A DNA stretch of 11,141 nt, taken from Planctomycetaceae bacterium (GTDB lineage Bacteria > Planctomycetota > Planctomycetia > Pirellulales > Pirellulaceae). The stretch is taken from contig SXHS01000248.1 of assembly GCA_005773145.1 (NCBI GenBank), forward strand, positions 1 to 11,141. The letters run 5' to 3'. Under the pieces are notes generated by a model. That model searched no databases, was not told where the DNA came from, and saw nothing but the letters and a program-made list of their open reading frames with translations. Below, piece by piece: positions 1 to 5,639 of the stretch (position 1 is the stretch's first letter; every line of letters starts with the position of its first letter). Position numbers and translations under genes: made by a program.

Positions 1-187
1 CGACGGACTGAACCTCCACCAGATGGAACGCAAACTGATCGAAGCGACCCTGGACCATTATGGCGGACATCGGGCCCGAACCGCACAGGCCTTGGGAATC
101 GGCGTTCGTACGTTGTGCAACAAGTTGCGAGCCTACGGCTACGCGCCTCGTTCCAAAACACAACCCCAGGATGGTTCTCGACCCTAA
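1..187 (+). CDS. C-terminal end of an NtrC-family sigma54-dependent transcriptional regulator (5' truncated by window edge)
   Basis: Only the last 61 codons are present, read in the frame starting at base 2 and ending in TAA at 185-187. Visible residues 8-47 form a Fis-type helix-turn-helix, as found at the C-terminus of NtrC-like enhancer-binding proteins. The first helix carries MERKLIEATLDHYGGHR, the second RARTAQALGI, and the recognition helix GVRTLCNKLRAYGY. A short basic/polar tail of about 14 residues follows. The receiver and AAA+ domains expected in this family would lie upstream and cannot be seen, so a response regulator is likely but not shown. Proteins with this HTH bind dyads as dimers and activate sigma54 promoters from a distance. 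The next gene downstream is flgB, behind a sigma54 promoter and two matched dyads, which makes a FlrC/FlgR-like flagellar regulator the natural inference. Confidence 0.88.
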   Translation, partial: DGLNLHQMERKLIEATLDHYGGHRARTAQALGIGVRTLCNKLRAYGYAPRSKTQPQDGSRP

Positions 188-231
188 GGCCGTTAGATGC
201 TATGGAAACCCACGTCATGAACTATCGAACT

Positions 232-258
232 GGCAACCCTTGCAACCATCGGGTTGCC
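232..258. repeat. Perfect 8-bp inverted repeat (hairpin) just after the regulator gene
   Basis: GGCAACCC at 232-239 pairs with GGGTTGCC at 251-258 around an 11-nt loop, 45 bp after the regulator's stop codon. No T-run follows, so it does not qualify as a standard intrinsic terminator. It could stabilise the 3' end of the regulator mRNA or be part of the repeat cluster. The octamer ATCGAACT occurs on each side (224-231 and 263-270). Confidence 0.6.
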
Positions 259-284
259 GCCAATCGAACTCTCTCCCGGCCTGC

Positions 285-306
285 GGCTCGTGCTACCACA
301 CGAGTC
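285..306. repeat. Short hairpin, 6-bp perfect core
   Basis: CTCGTG at 287-292 pairs with CACGAG at 299-304 around a 6-nt loop. The stem extends by a G-U and a G-C pair to 285/306. It sits directly before the larger palindrome at 309-334 and appears to belong to the same structured segment. Confidence 0.5.
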
Positions 307-308
307 TG

Positions 309-334
309 CCTCCGGCCCCCTAGGGGGCCAGAGG
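309..334. repeat. Strong GC palindrome
   Basis: GGCCCCCTAGGGGGCC at 314-329 is a perfect 16-bp palindrome. Flanking CCTC (309-312) and GAGG (331-334) pair after one C/A mismatch, giving a 26-nt near-perfect dyad. Such a stable element could block or slow transcription leaving the regulator gene, although no T-tract follows it. Function is not established. Confidence 0.65.
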
Positions 335-340
335 TGGGGG

Positions 341-392
341 CGATTCCCCTCGTAACCCGAAGCGTTAGCGAGGGACAGTCGCAAGGGAATCG
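341..392. repeat. 24-bp planctomycete-style element, copy 1, inside an outer stem
   Basis: The element core lies at 349-372. Its 5' arm CTCGTAAC and 3' arm GTTAGCGAG pair with one bulged G around the loop CCGAAGC, and the stem extends to CCCTCG/CGAGGG. An additional outer stem, CGATTCCC (341-348) with GGGAATCG (385-392), encloses it. The core is the inverted counterpart of the element at 447-470, matching at 23 of 24 positions. I recall similar short sequences scattered between genes in Pirellulales genomes, but this was not searched. Confidence 0.7.
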
Positions 393-446
393 AGGATGCT
401 CGCGTCATTCATCACCCGGCTTGGGCCACCTATGCGGCAGGTCTCC

Positions 447-470
447 CTCGCTGACGCTTCGGGTTACGAG
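447..470. repeat. 24-bp element, copy 2, in inverted orientation
   Basis: The arms CTCGCTGAC (447-455) and GTTACGAG (463-470) enclose GCTTCGG. Compared with the reverse complement of copy 1 (349-372), 23 of 24 bases agree. The single difference (A to G, position 453) changes an A-U pair to a G-U pair, so the hairpin is kept. The two copies face each other with 74 bp between them, an arrangement like paired REP elements. Confidence 0.7.
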
Positions 471-559
471 AGACATTGCCTTAATAAAATGGCTGACCGC
501 ACCGAACCGTATGCAACTTCACAACTCGGGCACTGGGGCACGGGCGGGCAAGTCGCCAG

Positions 560-575
560 CGGCAATTCCTGCCGC
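560..575. promoter_or_regulatory. Candidate enhancer (activator-binding) site 1
   Basis: CGGCAATTCCTGCCGC contains the perfect dyad CGGCA-N5-TGCCG. With the G at 559 the arms become GCGGCA and TGCCGC, 6 bp each. Its centre at 567 is about 188 bp before the predicted sigma54 start point, a usual distance for enhancer-binding proteins. The two-arm, N5 layout resembles the dyads bound by Fis-type HTH dimers such as NtrC. That the upstream regulator is the binding protein is inference. Confidence 0.62.
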
Positions 576-581
576 AACGAT

Positions 582-597
582 CGGCAAGACCTGCCGC
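582..597. promoter_or_regulatory. Candidate enhancer (activator-binding) site 2
   Basis: CGGCAAGACCTGCCGC matches site 1 at 14 of 16 positions. Both differences lie in the central spacer, while both dyad arms are identical. Start-to-start spacing from site 1 is exactly 22 bp, close to two helical turns, so two dimers would lie on the same DNA face. The centre at 589 is about 166 bp before the predicted transcription start. Confidence 0.62.
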
Positions 598-728
598 TTG
601 CAGATCCGTCCAGGCGGCCGGGACGTGAGTACAAGTCGTTGGAGTTGCGACCGCAGTCCGCTGCACGTGTCGGTCTTGCAGGAATTTACCATGCTGTCAG
701 CCACTAGCGTCACTGCCATCGGTCGCGA

Positions 729-744
729 CGGCACGACAATTGCT
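729..744 (+). promoter_or_regulatory. Sigma54 (RpoN) promoter of the flagellar operon
   Basis: The sequence CGGCACGACAATTGCT matches the sigma54 consensus TGGCACG-N4-TTGCW at 11 of 12 specified positions; only the first T is replaced, by C. The invariant GG (730-731) and GC (742-743) are separated by exactly 10 bases. With the C of GC at -12, transcription would start near 755. This lies on the coding strand immediately before flgB. Two tandem dyads upstream and an NtrC-type regulator gene beyond them complete a standard sigma54 arrangement. Confidence 0.82.
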
Positions 745-758
745 CATGGACGACCATC

Positions 759-1163
759 ATGATACCAGGGCTGTTCCAATCATCGACCATCCCCGCACTG
801 GAGCAAGTGGTCAACTTTGCCCAGAACCGGCATACCCTGTTGGCCGGCAACATCGCCAACGCGAATACACCGCACTATCGAGTGCAGGATCTATCGGTGG
901 AGACCTTTCAACAGCGGCTGAAACAGGCGATGGAGACCCGACACCAGCCCACATCGCCAGGCGTACGTATCGACACCCAAGACGACCGCATGCGCGAGGT
1001 GCGGGAATCCATGACGAGCATTTTGTACCACGACGACAGCAACGTCGGCTTGGAACAGCAGATTGCCGAGATCAGCAAGAACCAATCGATGCACAATATG
1101 GCACTGACTTTCATGCGTGGTCAGTTTCAGCTGTTGGAAATGGCAATTAACGAACGCTTGTAG
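759..1163 (+). CDS. flgB: Flagellar basal-body rod protein FlgB
   Basis: 134 residues, the usual FlgB length. FlgB forms the proximal rod next to the MS ring and is exported through the flagellar type III apparatus. The N-terminal rod motif is clear: STIPALEQVVNFAQNRHTLL (residues 9-28), then AGNIANANTPHYR (29-41). The C-terminal coiled-coil segment of the rod/hook family ends the protein (NMALTFMRGQFQLLEMAINE). The ATG at 759 is the only start that keeps the conserved N-terminus. It lies about 4 nt after the predicted sigma54 start point and has no Shine-Dalgarno sequence within that short leader. It is the first gene of the operon, and flgC follows after 29 bp. Confidence 0.95.
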   Translation: MIPGLFQSSTIPALEQVVNFAQNRHTLLAGNIANANTPHYRVQDLSVETFQQRLKQAMETRHQPTSPGVRIDTQDDRMREVRESMTSILYHDDSNVGLEQQIAEISKNQSMHNMALTFMRGQFQLLEMAINERL

Positions 1164-1179
1164 CCTACGGTAGTGGTCC

Positions 1180-1186
1180 AAGGAGG
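1180..1186 (+). promoter_or_regulatory. Ribosome-binding site of flgC
   Basis: AAGGAGG is a full Shine-Dalgarno match ending 6 nt before the flgC ATG. It fixes that start and contrasts with flgB, which has no such site. Confidence 0.85.
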
Positions 1187-1192
1187 ACGGCG

Positions 1193-1615
1193 ATGATTTC
1201 CGCACTCGATATCAGTACGAGCGCCTTGGTGGCTGAGCGCATCCGCATGGATACTATCTCCAGCAACATCGCGAATATTTCCACGATGCGTCAGGAAGAC
1301 GGACGGGCCGAACCGTTCCAGGCCCGGCATGTCATTTTCCAAACCGATGAGCACACGCGCACGTCACAGGGGGCCGTGGGAGTCAAGGTCAGCGAGGTGG
1401 AAACCAAGACGATCGAGCCCTTGTATAAGTTTCAGCCAACCCACCCATTGGCCATTCAGGATGGGCCGCGCAAAGGTTACGTGGCCTACCCAAACATCAA
1501 TCTGACGGAACAATTTGTCGACGCATTGTCCGCCACCCGAGCCTACGAAGCCAACATTGGCGTGATGGAAATCAGTAAGTCCATGTCCGAGCGGACCCTT
1601 TCCATATTGGCTTAG
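1193..1615 (+). CDS. flgC: Flagellar basal-body rod protein FlgC
   Basis: 140 residues, normal for FlgC, a proximal rod subunit joining FlgB/FliE to the rest of the rod. The N-terminal rod signature runs from residue 3 to 31 (SALDISTSALVAERIRMDTI then SSNIANIST). The C-terminal signature GYVAYPNINLTEQFVDALSA followed by TRAYEANIGVMEISKSM (residues 95-131) is diagnostic of FlgC. The middle segment (about 45-95) is the variable rod-type domain. The start is supported by a perfect AAGGAGG 6 nt upstream. fliE begins 25 bp after the stop. Confidence 0.96.
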   Translation: MISALDISTSALVAERIRMDTISSNIANISTMRQEDGRAEPFQARHVIFQTDEHTRTSQGAVGVKVSEVETKTIEPLYKFQPTHPLAIQDGPRKGYVAYPNINLTEQFVDALSATRAYEANIGVMEISKSMSERTLSILA

Positions 1616-1639
1616 TGACCGAAGATATCGAGGTCTCCC

Positions 1640-1954
1640 ATGATACCCGCGATTGGCAGCTCATCGATCCAGGCGGCACAGGCCGCGCCGACCCTTTCTC
1701 CATCGGGTCTGGGTGCGACCGGTTCGGCGCAGGAACCCTCATTCAAGAACCTGCTCCTGGAAGGCCTCGATCAGGTCAATGCGATGCAAACGGAGGCCGA
1801 TCAGGCTGTTGAACAACTGATTACGGGGGGGGACGTCAATCCAGCCGAGGTGATGACGGCCTTCAAGAAGGCCGAGATCTCATTCCGCATGATGATGCAG
1901 ATGCGCAACAAGCTAGTGCAAGCGTATCAAGAAATCCGTGATATTCGTGTTTAA
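1640..1954 (+). CDS. fliE: Flagellar hook-basal body complex protein FliE
   Basis: 104 residues, standard for FliE, the adaptor between the FliF MS ring and the rod and one of the first exported subunits. The N-terminal 30 residues are Ala/Ser/Pro-rich and disordered-looking. The conserved part starts at SFKNLLLEGLDQVNAMQTEA (34-53) and continues through the GGDVNPAEVMTAFKKAEISF region (63-82). It ends with a helix, MMMQMRNKLVQAYQEIRDI (84-102). The start has GAGG at 1630-1633, 6 nt before the ATG. flgB-flgC-fliE is the order seen in many flagellar operons. Confidence 0.95.
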   Translation: MIPAIGSSSIQAAQAAPTLSPSGLGATGSAQEPSFKNLLLEGLDQVNAMQTEADQAVEQLITGGDVNPAEVMTAFKKAEISFRMMMQMRNKLVQAYQEIRDIRV

Positions 1955-1984
1955 GGACCGCTGACGAGAGCCTGGTGAGACCAA

Positions 1985-3676
1985 ATGGATACGATCAATC
2001 ACGCGATCAATCAAATCTCCGATTTGTTTCGCAGCATGACGCCCGCCGCGAGGATCACAACGGCCCTGTTGTTGGCCGTTGTCGTCGTGAGCGTGGGGTA
2101 CCTGTTTCAGTTCCATGAAGCATCCCTGGATGACTATCTGTTGGCCGGACATGCCTTCTCACAATCCGAAATGACCGCAGCCCTGGCCGCGCTCTCAGAG
2201 GCCGGATTGCGGGAGTACGAAGTCAAAGGAGCACAGTTGCTGATCCCGCGTGGCCAGCGCGACAAATACGTGGCTGCGTTGGTCACCGGAAATGCCTTGC
2301 CGGTCGACTTCGATGATTATCTCAAGGATGTTACGGATAGCTCGAATCCGTTGGAGAGCTCCGACTCGCGGCGCAGCAAATTGCGGCTCGGCGAACGACG
2401 ACGAATGGGGAGAATCATCGGCGAAATCAAAGGAATCGAGAAGGCCACGGTGGCCATCGATGAAACCGAGACCACCGGCCTGCGACGGCAGCCCAAAGCG
2501 AGAGCGGCCGTCTATGTAAAACCGGAAGGGAGTGCGCCCTTAACGGAGGAACTGGCCTATAGCATCCAGCTGTTTGTAGCTGGACACAAGAACGGCATGT
2601 CTCCCGACGACGTGACGGTCATGGACCAAAACACGGGGCATTCTTTTGGCGGCCCGGGCGAGGGGGGAGTGTCCGCCGCCCGCCGCGATCCGTATGCCGA
2701 GCGCAAACGGTCCTATGAGCAGGACTGGCGGGTCAAGATTGAGAAACTATTGGTGGACATACCCGGCGTGCGGGTGCAGACCAATGTTACGTTGGATCCA
2801 TTTGTGCAAAACGACGACAAATCGATTAAGTACGATTCCAAGAACGTAGCGGAGCTGCGCCGTAATGAGGTAAAGAAGACTGAAAAGTCCGGACCGAGCG
2901 AGAACGGGGGACAGCCTGGGGCGGATCCCAACGGCGTTACCGGGTCCGCCAATCGCGCGGCGTCACTGGCCGCTGGGTCGAACCAAGAACGCTCGGTGAC
3001 GGAATCCGATGAACAGATTGATCAAGTCCCCTCGCAGGAGCACAGTGTTAAATCACGCGCCCCGCTGGTACCGATGAAGGTGTCGGTATCGGTATCGATC
3101 CCCCGTGACTACTATCGCCAGGTGTGGGTCCAGCAAAAAACGGCCGCCGACGGCAAACCTCCGACTGATCCACCGCCGGCCAACGAACTGGCCGAAATAG
3201 AGACCAAGCAAATCAACATCGTACAGTCGCAGGTCATTGGCATTCTGCCCTCCAAGCCGCTGGGAGAGGATAAGTACGAGCCTGTTTCGGTCAAGACGAT
3301 CGATACACTTCCACCGCTCCCCATCGAGGAACCGGGTATCGGCGAGCAGGCGACAACCTGGCTCGGATCCAACTGGGGCGGCCTGGCCATGGTGGGGCTC
3401 GGAATATTCGCGTTGATGATGTTACGAGGCATCGCCGGCTCAACTCCGGAATCGCCGACGCCAGTTGGGGATGTTGCCAGCACTTTGTCGGTGGTACGTG
3501 CCGATGACGAATCGGAAGAGGGGGACACGTCCGATGGATCGGCCGCATCCGCCCGCGCCCGCCGCCGCTTTGCTGCCAATGAGCCCAGCATTCGCGACGA
3601 GTTGGCCGTCTTGGTCAAGGAAGATCCCGATACCGCCGTCGCCATTTTGAAGAACTGGATCGGTGAGGCCAGCTAG
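1985..3676 (+). CDS. fliF: Flagellar MS-ring protein FliF
   Basis: 563 residues, typical for FliF, which assembles the MS ring in the inner membrane and is the platform for the rotor and export gate. One transmembrane helix lies at about 23-41 (ITTALLLAVVVVSVGYLF) and a second at about 466-484 (GGLAMVGLGIFALMMLRGI), bracketing a periplasmic region of about 420 residues. The first half holds ring-building motifs, including the LRLGERRRMGRIIGEIKGIE segment (133-152) and the KARAAVYVKP strand (171-180). Residues about 300-355 are a polar, Gly/Ser-rich loop, as in other FliF proteins. The cytoplasmic tail ends with RDELAVLVKEDPDTAVAILK then NWIGE, the FliG-binding helix. A weak GGTGA sequence precedes the ATG by 6 nt. 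Confidence 0.96.
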   Translation: MDTINHAINQISDLFRSMTPAARITTALLLAVVVVSVGYLFQFHEASLDDYLLAGHAFSQSEMTAALAALSEAGLREYEVKGAQLLIPRGQRDKYVAALVTGNALPVDFDDYLKDVTDSSNPLESSDSRRSKLRLGERRRMGRIIGEIKGIEKATVAIDETETTGLRRQPKARAAVYVKPEGSAPLTEELAYSIQLFVAGHKNGMSPDDVTVMDQNTGHSFGGPGEGGVSAARRDPYAERKRSYEQDWRVKIEKLLVDIPGVRVQTNVTLDPFVQNDDKSIKYDSKNVAELRRNEVKKTEKSGPSENGGQPGADPNGVTGSANRAASLAAGSNQERSVTESDEQIDQVPSQEHSVKSRAPLVPMKVSVSVSIPRDYYRQVWVQQKTAADGKPPTDPPPANELAEIETKQINIVQSQVIGILPSKPLGEDKYEPVSVKTIDTLPPLPIEEPGIGEQATTWLGSNWGGLAMVGLGIFALMMLRGIAGSTPESPTPVGDVASTLSVVRADDESEEGDTSDGSAASARARRRFAANEPSIRDELAVLVKEDPDTAVAILKNWIGEAS

Positions 3677-3699
3677 GCACTTCGAATGACCTACCGCAC

Positions 3700-4908
3700 A
3701 TGAGACCCAAGATGCAAAACGCAGATAGCCCATCCCGAAACAACGACACTTCCGACTCAGCGGTGATGCTCACGGTATCGCAGCCCACCAAGGACAGTTT
3801 GTCATGGCGTCGCGTGGCGCTGCTGGTTGCTGGCCTGGAGCCCGAAGCGGCCGACGCCCTACTGGCACGCATGCCGGAGTCCCAGGCCGCCTTGATTCGT
3901 AATGCCATATTAAATCTGGATGCTGTCGACGATGCCGAACAAGATCACGTCATGCGTCAGTTCCTGGGACGCCAGCAATCGATCACAAGCGGGGCCACGG
4001 CTCATGACGAAGGGGTTGAATTGCAGTTGTCGTTCAGCGGGCACCAAACCGAAACCGAAACCCCAGTCTCATACGCGTCCACCAGCGGTGTCGATGATGG
4101 GCACACGCGGGCCGGCCGCGTGGAGTCCGCCGCTGGTCGAAGCAAGGAGACGCCTCTCCCAACTTGGGACGTTCTACAACACGTGGACGCGGCGCGTCTG
4201 GGACGACTCTTGCATCGTGAGCATCCCCAAACGCTCGCGGTCGTGGCTGCGGAACTGACTCCAGAACGGGCTGCGGAGTTTGTCGCGGCGCTCCCCCCAG
4301 CGTTGCAGCCGGATGTGCTACGGCGATTGGCGCAACATGAGCAGGCCGCCCCGGACGTGCTGGCCGATCTGCGCGGCGAACTGGGACAGATGTTGGCCCG
4401 CGAATTGCACGAGTCCGCCCCCACCGAGAATGGACTAACGGCCCTGGTGGCCATCCTCCAATCGCTATCGGACGATCAGCGGGCGGAATGGCTGGACCGG
4501 TTGGCATTACACGATCCACAACTGGCTCAGCGACTGGGGCATGTGGGATCGCCGGACCCGATTCGCAACGCCCCCGAGACCGATAGTCGCCAGGTTTGGG
4601 CCGTGGAGCTGGACGATTTGGGTACCTTGGACGACAAGGACATGCTGACAGTGCTGCAGGCGGCTGGACTTGAATTGGCCGCCATGGCCTTGAGTGGTTC
4701 GAGAAAACGGCTTGCCGATCAGGTGTTGGCGCGGTTGCCAGCGCGTGTCGTGCGTCAGATGCGACAACGCATGTTGCACCTCGGCCCTGTGGTCCTGCGG
4801 GAAATTGATCGAGCGCAATTGCAATTGGTGGCTCTAGCCAACGAGTTGGCCCGAGATGGAATAATTCACCCCCCCAGCGTTCCCCGAAATCTGGCAATGG
4901 TCGCTTGA
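3700..4908 (+). CDS. fliG: Divergent flagellar motor switch protein FliG
   Basis: 402 residues; FliG is usually about 330-345. It sits on the FliF tail and transmits torque from the stators. Order: a short unconserved N-terminus, a FliG-N-like helical domain (about 35-92, WRRVALLVAGLEPEAADALL), a polar linker without conservation (about 93-155), and the middle domain with the hallmark EHPQT (174-178). The middle domain continues to NGLTALVAIL and DPQLAQRL, followed by the C-terminal domain from VWAVELDDLGTLDDKDMLTV (299-318). In the torque helix, alignment by the conserved Gly-Pro (362-363) puts S332, R349, Q356, R357 and V365 where E. coli has K264, R281, D288, D289 and R297. The acidic pair is therefore lost. 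An in-frame ATG at 3712 (M5) is an equally possible start, since neither ATG has a good ribosome-binding site. Position after fliF and before fliH supports the assignment. Confidence 0.88.
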   Translation: MRPKMQNADSPSRNNDTSDSAVMLTVSQPTKDSLSWRRVALLVAGLEPEAADALLARMPESQAALIRNAILNLDAVDDAEQDHVMRQFLGRQQSITSGATAHDEGVELQLSFSGHQTETETPVSYASTSGVDDGHTRAGRVESAAGRSKETPLPTWDVLQHVDAARLGRLLHREHPQTLAVVAAELTPERAAEFVAALPPALQPDVLRRLAQHEQAAPDVLADLRGELGQMLARELHESAPTENGLTALVAILQSLSDDQRAEWLDRLALHDPQLAQRLGHVGSPDPIRNAPETDSRQVWAVELDDLGTLDDKDMLTVLQAAGLELAAMALSGSRKRLADQVLARLPARVVRQMRQRMLHLGPVVLREIDRAQLQLVALANELARDGIIHPPSVPRNLAMVA

Positions 4909-4921
4909 CCGTTGACCCATT

Positions 4922-4926
4922 GAGGA
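4922..4926 (+). promoter_or_regulatory. Ribosome-binding site that decides the fliH start
   Basis: GAGGA lies 11 nt before the ATG at 4938. An upstream in-frame TTG at 4905 overlaps the fliG stop but has no such sequence, so the ATG is preferred. Confidence 0.6.
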
Positions 4927-4937
4927 ATTTTGCACGC

Positions 4938-5618
4938 ATGTCACCCGTACTCAAGACCAACGGATCACGAGGGCCCGCCTACGGCGACCAGGTGACTGCC
5001 TATCGTCTGGAAGACGTCTCCGAAAAGGCCCGGGAATTCTTGGACCAGGCCCAGTCACAGGCCGTTCAGATCATTGCGCAGGCCCGTGAGCAGGCTCAAC
5101 AGATTCGAGCCCAAGCCGAGCAGCAGGGGCACGCGGCTGCCCGCACGACGGCGGAATCCAAGGTCGACGAACGGTTGAAACAGTCCGTGCAGACGTTGAG
5201 CGGAGTCTTGCGAGACCTGGGTCATGCGGTGCAGGAGTCGCACGCGGCATGGCTGCAACGCTGGGAACAGGGAGCCGTTCAACTGGCCATCGCCATCGCG
5301 GGACGAATCCTTCGCAGCCCCCTATCACCCTCGCCTAAAGTCCGCTTGGACTTGATTCGCGAGGCGCTGGAGTTGGCGTCGGGCAATACACAGATCATGC
5401 TCCATGTGTGTCCGCAAGATCAACCGATTATCGAACCCCATCTGCCTGAGTTCTTGGCGAGCCTGCCACAGGTCGCGAACCTAAAGTTGGTAGCCGACGC
5501 GAGTGTGTCGTCGGGCGGGTGCGTGGTCCGAACCGAGTTTGGAACGATCGATCAAACGTATGAGGCTCAGTTGGCTCGCATCGAACAAGAATTCATGCAC
5601 GAACAACAACAGCCATAA
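4938..5618 (+). CDS. fliH: Flagellar export ATPase regulator FliH
   Basis: 226 residues from the preferred ATG (237 if translation starts at the TTG at 4905). FliH is the cytoplasmic stator of the export apparatus; a dimer holds the FliI ATPase and docks it to the C ring. A long Ala/Gln-rich helix starts near EKAREFLDQAQSQAVQIIAQ and continues through AREQAQQIRAQAEQQG, the AxxxA-type coiled coil typical of FliH/AtpF-like stalks. The C-terminal half has the FliH fold, with QLAIAIAGRILR and LIREALELA. It ends in the signature GGCVVRTEFGTIDQTYEAQL before an acidic/Gln tail. fliG precedes it by 29 bp (or overlaps, if the TTG is used) and fliI follows after 21 bp. Confidence 0.93.
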   Translation: MSPVLKTNGSRGPAYGDQVTAYRLEDVSEKAREFLDQAQSQAVQIIAQAREQAQQIRAQAEQQGHAAARTTAESKVDERLKQSVQTLSGVLRDLGHAVQESHAAWLQRWEQGAVQLAIAIAGRILRSPLSPSPKVRLDLIREALELASGNTQIMLHVCPQDQPIIEPHLPEFLASLPQVANLKLVADASVSSGGCVVRTEFGTIDQTYEAQLARIEQEFMHEQQQP

Positions 5619-5639
5619 GAAGAATGGCCAAGGTCGGAA

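Larger units (their letters stand above)
188..758. other. 571-bp non-coding interval: hairpin-rich left half, sigma54 control region in right half
   Basis: No convincing gene lies here. Open frames of 60-215 codons exist on both strands, but they have no family resemblance, no good ribosome-binding site, and they read straight through the repeats. Positions 230-475 hold five consecutive hairpin-capable segments, including two inverted copies of a 24-bp element. Positions 560-597 hold two near-identical 16-bp dyads, and 729-744 holds a sigma54 promoter. Positions 480-555 and 600-725 show nothing I can name. In particular I see no clear IHF-type site between the dyads and the promoter. Confidence 0.8.

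Noticed and set aside
231..243. TGGCAACCCTTGC looks like a sigma54 promoter.
   Set aside because: Only 8 bases separate GG and GC; the family requires 10. The bases are better explained as the left arm and loop of the hairpin at 232-258.
314..329. GC-rich palindrome as an intrinsic terminator of the regulator gene.
   Set aside because: The stem is strong, but no T-run follows on either strand, so it is recorded as a palindrome only.
193..408. A 71-codon minus-strand frame containing SLANASGYE.
   Set aside because: This phrase is the translation of the 24-bp repeat; the frame exists because the repeat lacks stops, a common source of spurious planctomycete proteins.
535..549. GGGGCACGGGCGGGC resembles a sigma54 -24/-12 pair.
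   Set aside because: Either the GCACG part or the GC spacing fits, not both, and the TT before GC is GG. The site at 729-744 is far better.
115..762. A 215-codon open frame across the intergenic region on the + strand.
   Set aside because: It overlaps the regulator's end, reads through the inverted repeats, enhancer dyads and promoter, and shows no family resemblance or ribosome-binding site.
740..1150. A 136-codon + strand frame overlapping flgB.
   Set aside because: It is the other-frame shadow of flgB, which has a full family match.
4905..4937. TTG at 4905 as the fliH start, overlapping the fliG stop.
   Set aside because: The ATG at 4938 has a GAGGA sequence at a workable distance and keeps all conserved FliH features; the TTG has none. 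It cannot be completely excluded.
4034..4960. A 308-codon minus-strand frame opposite fliG.
   Set aside because: It is Arg/Pro-rich with no recognisable domain, opposite a well-supported gene; long antisense frames are common in GC-rich DNA.
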